A stretch of 64,000 bases of DNA from contig JAHRHY010000002.1 in NCBI GenBank assembly GCA_019671135.1, forward strand, positions 1,736,001 to 1,800,000, given 5' to 3'. Below are positions 22,046 through 32,585 of the stretch, piece after piece. The stretch is from Linnemannia hyalina (lineage: Eukaryota; Mortierellomycota; Mortierellomycetes; Mortierellales; Mortierellaceae). The position numbers were made by a program, and so were the translations under genes. The notes under the pieces were generated by a model. It had not been told where the DNA came from, searched no databases, and saw only the letters and a program-made list of their open reading frames with translations. The number at the start of each line of letters is the position of its first letter. The first letter of the stretch is position 1.

Positions 22046-22283
22046 CATGTCAGAATATCCAGATAATCTGACATTAGTGGAGTGTCAGAATAGCTTTTTC
22101 TTGAAAAAGATAATTTGACAGCTCATGTCAGATTAGCCAGGAAAACATTATTCTGACATCAATGTCAGATTAGTTATTCTGACATCCAATGAAAAAAATA
22201 TAGTTAAGTCAGATTATCTCATAAAAGCTTATTCTGACATTACAGTCAGATTAGTTATTCTGACATCTAATGTCAGTTTATCT
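22046..22283. repeat. Array of ~13 TGTCAGATTA/TGTCAGAATA sites in both orientations
   Basis: In about 240 bp the core TGTCAGA (or TCAGA/TCTGAC variants) recurs roughly 13 times, alternating in orientation and 10-30 bp apart. Many neighbours form inverted pairs such as TTATTCTGACAT and ATGTCAGATTAG. The spacers are AT-rich. The first two direct sites (TGTCAGAATATC, then TGTCAGAATAGC) repeat the order seen at 18376-18408. Clustered sites like this resemble subterminal transposase-binding repeats, but no terminal repeats or TSD were found to define an element. Confidence 0.8.
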
Positions 22284-22897
22284 TATTCCTTTTATGCGCC
22301 ACTCTATCCGCTTTTAAATTTGACACTCTTACGAAGTACGGCCCGTGACCGAGTGCCCGAGGCACGGACGTCATCCTTGTCAAGTGTGCTTTGAATGTTC
22401 AAAGAGGAGGGGACTTTCACGCAGAACGGCCGTCCTTATGGTTTTTCTCTTAGTGACTCATCACCGTGGACGATTGATCGCATTGTCGAAAAAAAAGGTC
22501 AAGGGTTTCCAACGTGCGCCATCAGGTTAGTAATATGAGCCTCTCAAGCAGAGCGGCCGTGGTCGAGCCACGGACGCCTTCCTTGCCAAGTGTGTTTTGT
22601 CTGTTCGCGGGGCCAGTAAAAGTTTATCTAAACATTGTTAACCTCATTTTACGGTGCTCCATAGTAGTATTTCCTTCTCGTTGCCCTAGATTTAGAGTTT
22701 TGGCGTCGCCATGGGTTGATATACACGTTACCCTCTACTAACATTTGCCCTGCCGGGGGCTGCGACAACACTGTCAACGGGGCTTGCATGTCGCTTCGCT
22801 TGATGCATGATAGAATGCACGGTTCAATATGGATCATAGCAAAGGTCAAGAAGCAGGGGAGGCGAGCAAAAGGAATGTGATCTCGTGTGCTGGCAGT

Positions 22898-23049
22898 TCA
22901 TGGCCAGTGTTCGACGTTGAATTCCGAGCCGAGAACTTTGAACTTCTTGCTGGCTCTCTCGCTGGCAATCTCTGCTTGGGGCATCAGCCGTTTGCTGCGA
23001 GGTCGAGCTTTCGGTGTCACCACGATGGTCTCCGCGGGCGCTGGCAACG
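22898..23049 (-). pseudogene. Short coding relic, unknown family
   Basis: The minus frame from about 23047 to the TGA at 22900-22898 encodes roughly 49 residues of plausible basic protein, including TPKARPRSKRLMPQAEIASE. There is no start codon and no clear acceptor. It may be the 3' end of a decayed gene. Low certainty. Confidence 0.25.
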
Positions 23050-24171
23050 CTTAATTTTCAATGATGGGTAACGATTATCGATAAACCATGGCAATGGTTG
23101 AACAAGGCTGAAAATCCAATGGCACCGTTTACAGGCAATGAGAGGAAAATACTATGGGGCACCGTATATTAAACATTTCCATTTATCTAACGATGGCCGT
23201 CGTGTCGTCACCCCTTGAACGCGCCCTCCCACTCTGGTTTGCTCTCAGCCTTTGCTCTATTCTTTTTTTTTTCTTCTCAACTTGAACATCGTCATTTGAC
23301 AAGTTCCTTTTTTGTCATTGTTAATGACCACCTGTCAGCTTTGGGACGACGAATCTCGGCGGACCATACCACGATGATACTTCAGGTGTTGACAGATCTT
23401 CGCTTAGCCCTCCAAAGCACCTCACCTCACATTAAACAATCTGCCATACCGTCTTTGGACGTGGTGTTCAGGTATGCGGCGAATGCACCCGTTGGAAACG
23501 CTTCTGTCAACCGTCAACCCCTCCGGAGACGCCTTCGGTAACCCCTCTAGAGATGGTACCGGTGGCACATCCGACGCCCCTGCCGTCTCCGCCACTCCTG
23601 CCAACCCCGACAGCTCTTCTAGCACTGCAGTTATTCACGCACTTGTAAATAGTCTTTTGGATCTGGTTGTGATAGTATCGTAGACTGTCCCTTGCTTTGC
23701 CTTCGCCTTCGTCCCCCTCGCCCTCACCTCTACCAACTTGGCTATCACCTATGCCATCGCCACACACCTACTCTCGCTCCTGCCGCTTTCATCATCTGCG
23801 CCAGAACTATGCCCCCTATCCACTTGTATAAATATTCCCCTTGCATAATAAACAGCATCCTTTCTTGTCCCTCCCCCTCGTCCCTACACCTTTGTCTTTC
23901 TAATTCTTCTCATTTATCGTCTCTGTTGTTGTTACTTTGAAGGTTGGAAGAAGGTATGGAGGAAAGGGAAGAATGGAAGACGCTGAGGTATTTTGGTAAC
24001 TATCCCAGTGCTTTGAGCGACAAATTTTTGTTTATCCGCTGCCTTTAAGGGGAGGTCCCCGACACCGGCAAAACTTAATTGAATTAATTTCCGCTTCTTC
24101 ATTCACTCTCACTCACACACTCACACTCAAGATCGCTCCATGCCAATTACCTTCCAGAAACCACTCCTACC

Positions 24172-25736
24172 ATGACCCACTTGCTATCGACTTCAAACAC
24201 AAAAGCCACAGTCAACAACAACAATCACAACAACACCTCTAACAATACCCTCCCCACCAACTTGGCCGCAACCAATGCAAGCACCAATGTCAAGGACAGT
24301 ATTCTCTCCATGGAGAAAACAGATGTCGACCAGAATGACCTTGACCAATTGATGATCAGCGAGGGTGCAAAGTTGCCTCCACCTCTAGAATCAAAGACAG
24401 CCAAGACCACCGACACCGCCAATATTCTTGTCAATGTCCCTCCTCTTCCAACACGAGGCCGAATTCTGTTGCCGGCCATCATCATCCCATTCTCTATCAT
24501 GGGACTTTTAATCCGCCTGGGTCTTGTCTCGATTGAAACCTTTGCCGGACAACAGGTCTTTGCTCTGGCATGGCCTCAGTTAATCGGGTGTCTGCTCATG
24601 GGATTGTTTGTGTCAACCAGGAAATGGATCGATGGCGGCTTTGTTCTACCGGACAGCACTTCAAAAGGCCATTGGATAGGAGCGTTTGTCTACGTTGGAC
24701 TCTCTTCAGGACTGTGTGGTTCAATCACGACGTTTTCTTCGTGGAACCTGGCACTCTTTAACGAGCTCATCAACGCCGCAAAAGTCGCCCGGCACCCGCT
24801 TCAGAATGTAAGCCTGCAAATGTCGATTGATGAAGAGAAAAGCCGATATACGACTTTTTCTAATTTCACTTAGAAATAATTCTATCATAATTAGATTCTA
24901 TCTGCGCTTACTGAGCTCGTTGTCACACTGGCATTATCTATTTCAGGACTGCAGCTTGGATCTCATCTTGGCGAAGCTCTTCTGCAGCTGGCAACAAACT
25001 GGCGACTTGCCTCTCGTAGGCGTTCTCATGCATCATTACCAATGACGGCATCTCGCTCATCGATGGTTCTTGAGACAGCACCAGCATTGACGCCACCGTC
25101 GCCTCCAGTCCCACCAAATCGCTGGACGATTCTAGATATCGTGATTGTGTCAGCATCTAGCATACTATGGACTGGTATGATATGTGCGGCCATCTGGATC
25201 CCTAGGGAATCACGTCCATCGTGGCGACATATTATTTTGGCCTGCTGCTTTGCTCCTGCGGGCGCCATTCTGCGGTGGTATCTCTCAAGGTTTAACTCTC
25301 GATCGAAGCTGTTTCCTCTTGGTACATTTGCAGCCAACCTTGGTGGGTCAATTATACTGGCTACCATCTTTTGTCTCCAGCATAGTTCAGCTGCTGGCAA
25401 GTCTGCCTTGGTTTGTGATGTTTTAAGCGGGCTTCAAGACGGCTATTGTGGTAGGTCGTCAAGAAAGCCTCCGTGTTTTTGTTTACTATACACTTTGCTG
25501 ATATATTCAAATTGCTATAGCCTACTAATCATTTATCGATTATTCATGAATGATTAGGTTGTCTGACAACAATCTCCACGTTTGCATTGGAGATCAAGAC
25601 ATTGCCAAGGAGGGCTTCGTATGTGTATGGTGTGGTCTCTGTGGTCGTTACCCAAATATTCATGGTGCTGATCGTAGGGTCATATGTATGGACACGCAAA
25701 AATTCTGGAGACAATCTTATGGCATGCACTCCTTGA
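24172..25736 (+). CDS. FEX1: Fluoride exporter, FEX family (fused CrcB repeats)
   Basis: Plasma-membrane fluoride channel that protects the cell from environmental fluoride. Three exons: 24172-24807, 24895-25450 and 25558-25736, 456 aa. Residues 1-~100 are Asn/Thr-rich and disordered. Two CrcB-like halves of about four membrane helices each follow, as in eukaryotic single-chain FEX proteins. The half-1 signature GSITTFSSW is at residues 183-191. The half-2 signature GCLTTISTF spans residues 398-406, its first codon split by the second intron. The linker between halves is Ser/Pro/Thr-rich (~255-285). The length is somewhat above yeast Fex1 (~375 aa) because of the N-terminal extension. The only transporter gene in the window. 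Confidence 0.93.
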
Positions 25737-26797
25737 GATAGATAACGTAATTAAAGAGTTTCGTTTCTTCTCTCTGCTTATCAAGAGTTCAGGTGGACAA
25801 TCGATGGCACTCCTTTTTTTCGAGGGGTTGAAGGGAAGGTTGCTTCCTTGGGATGATCCAGTTTTTTGTTTTGACCCATCTTAAAAGGGTACTCTGATTC
25901 TCTTCAAACGAAATCTCAGAAAATGTCCTTTGTTTTCTTTCTTCTTTCTTCTTTCGCTCGTTAGTTTAGGCATGTTATGGTCAGCAACCACATTCTCTTT
26001 GTGATTACAACGTTCATGCTTATCCATCCTATTCAAGCAGTAGTGAGCAGTAGCAACAAAAAAAGGAGTGGGGGGCGAGAGAAAGAGAGAGAAAAAGAGA
26101 GAGGTGGTCGGGCTTGGATCAGCACCATGTTTCATGGTGTGAACCGCTAGTATGATTTATTAACGAAGGCGGGAGGGCGAAGAAGGCGAGAGGAGATAAT
26201 TGTCAGAAACAAAGAGAGATAAAGAGTAAGGGAAGGGGAGGAGAAGGGGGATGGGGAGTCAACAAACAAGAAGAAAAATAAGCAAAAGAAGAGGAGGACG
26301 AGAATGTGAAAGAAAGAGCAAGAGCAAAACAAGAGTCGAAAGGAGGACGAAGAAGGGAGGAGAGGGGAAATACGAAATAGAGCAGTACGAGAGAGATAGA
26401 GACGAGACGACGTTACTGTTTACAACAGTCGAGTGTGATGTTGCGCGGATAGAGACGACAGTTGGGAATGGGGTTGTGGTGTTTCGAATTCATAGTTTGC
26501 TTCACTGAGTGTACATGCAGTACATGTGTGGACGTTAACCGGCTCTCACAAAAAGGAAGGAGATGCGAGGAGAAAAGGGAAAGAGAAGAGAAGAGAAGAG
26601 AGGAGTAAGAGACGAGAGCAAGCAGAGAGCGAGAGGCGGGTGCAGAAGGCGAAACCCAATCACTTCTACTGAAGAAAACAAAATAAAGGGGGAGGGAAGA
26701 ATAAGAGGAGCAAGAAGGGACGTGGAAGCGTCCATGGTCAGAGATGCGAGAGAGGAAGAGAGAGACAGAAAGTCAATGAACGACCCAGGAATCCAAA

Positions 26798-26820
26798 GAG
26801 AGAGAGAGAGAAAAAAAAAA

Positions 26821-26861
<41 letters not shown>
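26798..26861. repeat. A-run and (GA)n microsatellite
   Basis: GA repeats, then about 19 A residues, then an uninterrupted (GA)n run of about 32 bp. A second (GA)n tract lies at about 27165-27201. Confidence 0.9.
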
Positions 26862-26863
<2 letters not shown>

Positions 26864-27162
26864 ATGCTGCAAAGAGCATCAAAGACAGCGAAGAAAGGGA
26901 GAAGGGACGAGGAAGAAGGGGGAACGGAAGCAATCGAAGCGACCGAATCAAGAGGGAAAAACGTGCAAAGGGTTTTGAAGGGTTCTTGTCTCACTCTCCT
27001 TCTTTCTTTTATTCTTTCTCTCTTCACTCCTTCTCTTCTCTTTCTCTTTGTCTCCTTGCCTCGTTTTATCTCTTCCTCTTTCTTTTCCTTCTTGTTTCTG
27101 TGGAATGACAGCAGAGCAAGAAAGAGAGGATGAATGTGTAGCGAGAGAGGGAGAGAGGGAGA

Positions 27163-27203
<41 letters not shown>

Positions 27204-27513
27204 GATAGAAATAGACACGGAGAAACTAGACAGAACCTGTGGTTATGTAGAAAGTAGAGGATGCATTCATTTTTGTCAGATCGATGTCCACCTGAATTCA
27301 ATCGGCGACTCCTCCTCTCCTCTCATGACTCGATCCTAGTCTTGAACAGCACTCGGGCTATGGTCACGACCGACTAACTGAGCTATGCACCACTAACAAG
27401 AAGCGACAACAAAAGAGTAACAGCAGTAATACTCGTATGTTGTTGTTGTGTTGAAATGGTTGCCAGACAGAGTGTATCCAGATCAGGGGGGAGGGCCCTG
27501 ACAACACCGACCA

Positions 27514-27539
27514 GGTGTGTGTGTGTGTGTGTGTGTGTG
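27514..27539. repeat. (GT)n microsatellite
   Basis: Thirteen GT dinucleotides in a row in the spacer between the FEX gene and the first GCR1_C gene. Confidence 0.9.
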
Positions 27540-28484
27540 CAAGATATATTTATTTTCTTGACTCTCTCTTCTAGATGCGTACTGTCAGTGTATCCGTTAT
27601 CAGTCGGCGCGTCCCCATTGGCCCTGTTCTTGAACAGCGGGGTGTGGGTATTGATGATTGACAAACAAACAGACATTGTTATTGCCCATGGTCTGTGTCT
27701 GTCTGTTGGTCTGCTTGCTGTCATCTGTCTGTCTGTCTCTCTGTCTGTATTTCTGGTCTATTTCCCCCCTTCCCTTACCCTTCCTTCCTCTCTTCTTCCA
27801 CGCCTCATCCGACAAAGAGAGGCAGAGAGACAGAGGAAGAGAGGGAGATATAGAGAGACAGAGCAAGAGAGGGAGAGAAAAAGTAAGAACCATGCACAAA
27901 CCCATGGGGACCATGGGGGCCATGGGCACCATACAGTCCGCCCTCTCTTTTTTTTCCCTCTCTCTCTCTCTTTCTCTTCCTCCTCCTCACTCACTCTCTC
28001 ACTGCCCATGAAGGAATTCTCTTTGGTCTCTCTCTTGCACTCCTACATTCTTTTCTCTTTTTTCTTCTTCATACCTTCCATCACCTCTCGTCTCCTCTAA
28101 TTCCTTCGCTCATTCCCTTTCTCGTTCTTCTGTGCTCCCTCTTCGTCTTCTTCTCCTCTTTTCCTTATTCTTCTTCCTGCTTCGTCTCTCACCTACTCCC
28201 CGCTTGTCTCTTCCCCTTTTATCTCCTCCTCTCCTACCCACTCCTTCCCTCCCTCCGTCTCTTACTCACCCGTACCGATTCCCGTTTGCATTCACTGTTA
28301 CTGTCACTCATCTCTTCCCCGCCTCGTCCTACACTTCCTCTACAACTTTCCACGTTGACCCGCTTCCCTTCTCTTTACATTCACCCATTCCCATTCGAAT
28401 CTCCCCTCTCTCATTCTACCCTGACAGGACAACACCACCAACCTTGCTTGACCCGCCACAACAACCGCCCAAACTGCACCAGAA

Positions 28485-31400
28485 ATGGCCAAGCAGGACG
28501 CTATCATCGACCGCCCCTATCAAACAGAGAAAGAAAGCGCAACCAACGGGTTGTGCAAAGACAAACAACTCCAACTCAAACCACAACAGGACGCAGTTGA
28601 CGTTGCCAGCCTTGCCATTGGTGAAACGCCGCCCTCTGGTCGTCAAGACAATTCAGCTCGCCTGAGCCACCGTCCCTCGCCACAGCAACAACAACAGCGA
28701 CAGCAGCAACAACAACCACAGCCATTGTACCGACGCCCATCTCCTGGATCGCCTCTAATACAGTCGCTATCCGTGCTGCAAGAACAACACCCCCTGAAGA
28801 ACACCACAGCCAACAGGCCAACGACTTCCTCCCCTGCAGGATTAGAAAGAGGAGGTGAAGGAGGGGCAATGGTTAACAAACCTCTCGACGGCCTTTCACC
28901 CTCCAACTTTACAACCCTTGCAGTCGATCTGGACCCCACGTCCGTTCAAACCTTGGATAATTCGGATGTTACAGAGGCCAATGATGGCTTAGCAATGTGG
29001 CATGTACGTTTCATCTTTTATTTTCTCTTCTTGACTTTAGTGGACCTACACCACAACCACTTTGTTCGCTTGCCGTTCTAATCCAATCGACTCGACGGCT
29101 CCTTCTTTGTTTCTTACTTTCTTCCTTTTCTTCCCTTTCCCCTTTCCTCTCCCTAGTCCTGGGTCAATCAACAAGCCAAGAATGGAATCGTTGGCAATGC
29201 CAGCGATCTCACCAGCTGGCGGGATGGGACTCTCGAGATCACACCCACTTCTCTAATCCAGTATCTAGAGGCTGTCGTCTTGCCACTGGAACGAGCATCA
29301 TACTTGTCCTCTGCTGATACCTCAACTAGCACCAGCACTGCGACCTTCTCAGTTACGAGTCGAAAGGAGGCGACTTCCGTCATCGAAACATACCTCAAGC
29401 CAGTCCTCCAGCTCTGGCAGCACCAGTATCAGCACAAAGAGGGGCAGCTGCGCCAAGAGCAAGAACAACAGCGACAGCCACGCCGATATCCCGATCCCTC
29501 CAGCTCATCATCATCCGTGACACTCTCTTCCGAAACAAAGTCCTTCCACGAAAGCCTCTCGGACGACAGAGCCGTGGTCTTGAGTGTACAGCAAGCTATC
29601 CGGCAACAGGATCAACTACAGCGATTGATCCACCTGGAAAAGTCCCACCAAGATACTGCTCTGGTCATCTCGCAGCTACAGGATCGAGTACAGCGTTTGG
29701 TTGACGACTGTGCCCACAAAAAGAGACTTCAGCTGCACTCCCACCAGGAGATGGATCAAAATATGCTTCGTGCATCCGACAACGAGTCTGGATCCAATGG
29801 AATCGTCGGCTTGGCGACATTGATTGAACGACACACTGTCCACCGTGGATACTCTCCTCCAACTCGTCGGCATCATCAGGGCCAACAGCGCCAACAGCAA
29901 CAGACCAATGGATATTATGGTGGCCGAGGCGAGACTCACCGAGCGGAAGAACTGATTGAGGTCATTGCCAAGGGTCTGGAGGAGTACCATGCGCGAGCGG
30001 CTTATGAGCGCGCACGACAACGTTCTGGGACCGACCCTTCAACCACAGGACATGACCATTCATCCTGGCGTCACATCGACTTGACCGGCGACAACGCATC
30101 GGGACCTTTACATCCTCCTCAGTCACCCCACGATAGCGCGGTCGACTACCACCACTATGAGATAGAGACCTTGGATCGCTCCTTGGGACCAAACCAACAT
30201 CAAAGTACATCATACTACGAGGATCAATCGCCAACACAACTTCACCACAACCATCGCCACGTTAACATCCCTAAGCAACAACAGCGACTGCAGATACAGC
30301 AGATACATGGAGAAATCCAGCATGACGACCTTCTTGAGGTACCCCCTCATCACCCTCTCCACGATCGACCTGTTCGTAGCCGCAAGCGAAGTAGTAGTAT
30401 GAGCGGACCTGGTGGTGTCCACAGAGAAAATATCAAACACGCCCGATCCTGCTCCCCATCTCGCCCTCGGACCATTTCGGACACCTCGAGGACTGGGGCG
30501 GAAGAGACTGACGCCGCAGCAATGATCTCTGCCATCTCTAACAGCCATGCTCACTCTCAATTATCCACTGAACCCCTTGAGAAGTCAAAACAAGAGCCAA
30601 AGCTTGATGGACACCACAAATCACCCAAGAGCAGTATCAACCTCGAATCTTCAGCTTCCACCTCTGCGGCAGCATCGCTTGCTTTACTCCACTATGGTTC
30701 CGTGGAGAGGGCAAGACAGCACTCCGTATCTCCCCAGGATGTTGATCTCCACACTCGCCAGCAATCGGCACATCCATCCACTGTCAGCAACCAGCGCCTT
30801 CAAGCTAAAGGTGACAAAGAGTTGGTTCGCTATCCTTCACACTCTCCTCAAGGCCTCAACTTCAACTACACATCCACCCAGACTCGCCGTATTGACCCTC
30901 CTCCCTGTGGCGAGGGCGACTACCGTTCTTACCCAGAACACTCTCAGCAACCCATGCGCCACCATTCACATCCGAGCCAAAGCTATTCTCATTTAGAAGA
31001 TATTACTGCTCAGTCGATGACAGAGCCGACGGGGTACAGGTCTCTGGAACTTGAGACGCGTGTATCGCCGTACTCCCATACTACAGGCACCACTACAGCC
31101 TATACCGTGCCCAAGCTGCCAGTCTTTCGTGGCAAGCATACCAAGAATCAAGAGTCGTTTGGCTATACCAGCCGCAGTGAACCAGCCCAGCAGCGTCGTC
31201 AGTCGCACCCCTCCCCCTCGCAGCCAACGTCAGTTCTAACACCGGTGAGCAAACCACACCCTTACCAGTGTGATGAGTCGACGATCTATTCTGGCTACGA
31301 ACAGCCACAGCAACAGCCACAAAAACACCAACAACAACATCAGCAACCACATTTCAGTCGCCATCAAGACAGCGTCGATGATGAAGACCTCAAGTCACCC

Positions 31401-32102
31401 CAACCGCAGCCCAGAGAGTTCCAGTACCAGCATCTACAACATCATCACTATTTACCACAATCACAGCAGCAAGAGCAGCAGCAATATCAACAGCAACAAC
31501 ACCTTCACCATCACCATCAGCAACAGCAACATTCAGTATACCATCACCACCAACAACAACATCCTCATCAACAACAGCAGCAACAGCAGCATTACAATCA
31601 CCATCACTTGCACCACCACGACTCACACCATCAACATTCTCTTCAATCTTCCTCCACCTCTTCCCCACCACCAACATCTTCCAACCAGCATCAGCATCAA
31701 CATCAACACCACCCTCCTCCTCCGATATATGTCATGAACCGTCAGGTCAATACCGTCCCGGAGCTCTGGAAGGAGTGGACCGTAGGTTTGGGCCCAGGAC
31801 ATCCCAGTATCCGCCAGCTCGAAGCTCAATACGGCCCCAGTTGGAGAACCAGTTCCTCGGCAGCCAATTTCTTTTCCAGGCGCCTTCGGATTATTCACGA
31901 GATCCAGCGGATGGTTGATTACGAGGGACTTACAGAGGAGGAGGCTGTCAACCGGTTAGAGGCCAGACGAGAACAAGGGGTTGTCGTTCCTGGGTCTGAG
32001 GGACACACTGCTCTCGCTTCATCATCGTCGGATACTGCAGGTGGAGGCGCAGGGATGTCGTTGCATCGACTGTCTGAGATTCTGCGCAAGAAGCAGCTCT
32101 AG
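28485..32102 (+). CDS. Crypton-derived GCR1_C-domain transcription factor (copy 1)
   Basis: Putative DNA-binding regulator, nuclear. Two exons: 28485-29003 and 29157-32102, 1154 aa. The first ~150 residues are disordered and Gln-rich. At about 170-245 a helical segment (WH, WVNQQAKNG, ITPTSLIQYLEAVVLP, then SVIETYLKPVLQLWQHQ) resembles the SAM-like N-terminal domain of Crypton tyrosine recombinases retained in GCR1 proteins. A long Gln/His/Ser/Pro-rich middle follows, densest at ~860-1030. Near the C-terminus (~1034-1110) VPELWKEWTVGLGPGHPSIR begins a GCR1_C-type DNA-binding domain. In yeast, Gcr1 activates glycolytic genes through CTTCC boxes; the target here is unknown. The next plus-strand gene is a paralogue. 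Confidence 0.82.
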
Positions 32103-32585
32103 CTATTTCCTATCCTTTTTTTATTTTTACTTTCTAATGATGACTCTGACACTCTCTAACGCCTTGTTATGACCCATTCCTTTTATTTTTGCACATAAAA
32201 TTATGCTTGATTTGCCACTTACAAAAGGTACTTCGAGTAAGAGGAAGGAGCGGTAGACGTGTAACCTTGACCAGTGGACAATAAGACACAGACGGGGTTT
32301 TTATGGCCTAAAGAGCAATTGGTGTATTGACTGGCTAGCTGGGCGCCTTCAAACAATGGCATTGAGAGGGTCATCCGCTCTATCCTCTTGCTCATCCACG
32401 GAGGGCCGCCTGGTACCCAAAAAAGCGCGAGCGTTCATTCCTTGTCGCTTTCGACCTGCTGTCCCTAGATCACGGGTTGGAATAGGGTTTAAAAACGCGT
32501 GATGCTGCTCATGCGATGATGATTCAGCTCGGTGACACTGCAATCGCTACAGTTTCCAAAAACCCTCCGCCACATGAGCGCATCC
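32103..32585. other. Intergenic between the GCR1_C paralogues
   Basis: About 480 bp serving as the 3' flank of copy 1 and the promoter of copy 2. No gene or repeat seen. Confidence 0.6.

Larger units (their letters stand above)
18198..24171. other. Repeat-rich, gene-poor island
   Basis: This 6-kb stretch contains no intact gene that I can support. Items listed separately: TGTCAGA-type repeat sites, two inverted-repeat insertions, a short interrupted tandem repeat, a hairpin and decayed coding fragments. From about 19280 to 19480 the plus strand is G-rich (GGTGGG-type) simple sequence. An open frame at 21537-21794 (+) is AT-rich and unrecognised. Two segments at about 22361-22400 and 22568-22605 share a CACGGACG...AAGTGTG motif and look like diverged copies. 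The last 250 bp before 24172 are pyrimidine-rich and probably form the FEX leader. Confidence 0.5.
25737..28484. other. Microsatellite-rich spacer
   Basis: No gene supported. From about 26050 to 27250 the plus strand is dominated by GA/AAG-type purine repeats, including a run of A then (GA)n at about 26798-26861 and (GA)n at about 27165-27201, with a CT-rich stretch at 26990-27110 between. A (GT)n tract lies at 27514-27539. From about 27950 to 28440 the plus strand is strongly CT-rich and leads into the next gene. Long frames on both strands here are repeat artefacts. Confidence 0.6.

Noticed and set aside
22046..22283. CRISPR-like interpretation of the TGTCAGA array
   Set aside because: Units are 10-12 bp, alternate in orientation and have irregular spacers; the genome is eukaryotic.
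26563..28100. Several 100-214 aa frames full of Arg/Glu/Lys or Ser/Leu
   Set aside because: They are translations of GA/CT microsatellites and appear in several frames and on both strands.
28132..28665. 177-aa plus frame before the first GCR1_C gene
   Set aside because: It is the CT-rich leader read as Leu/Ser/Pro and overlaps the real start at 28485 in another frame.
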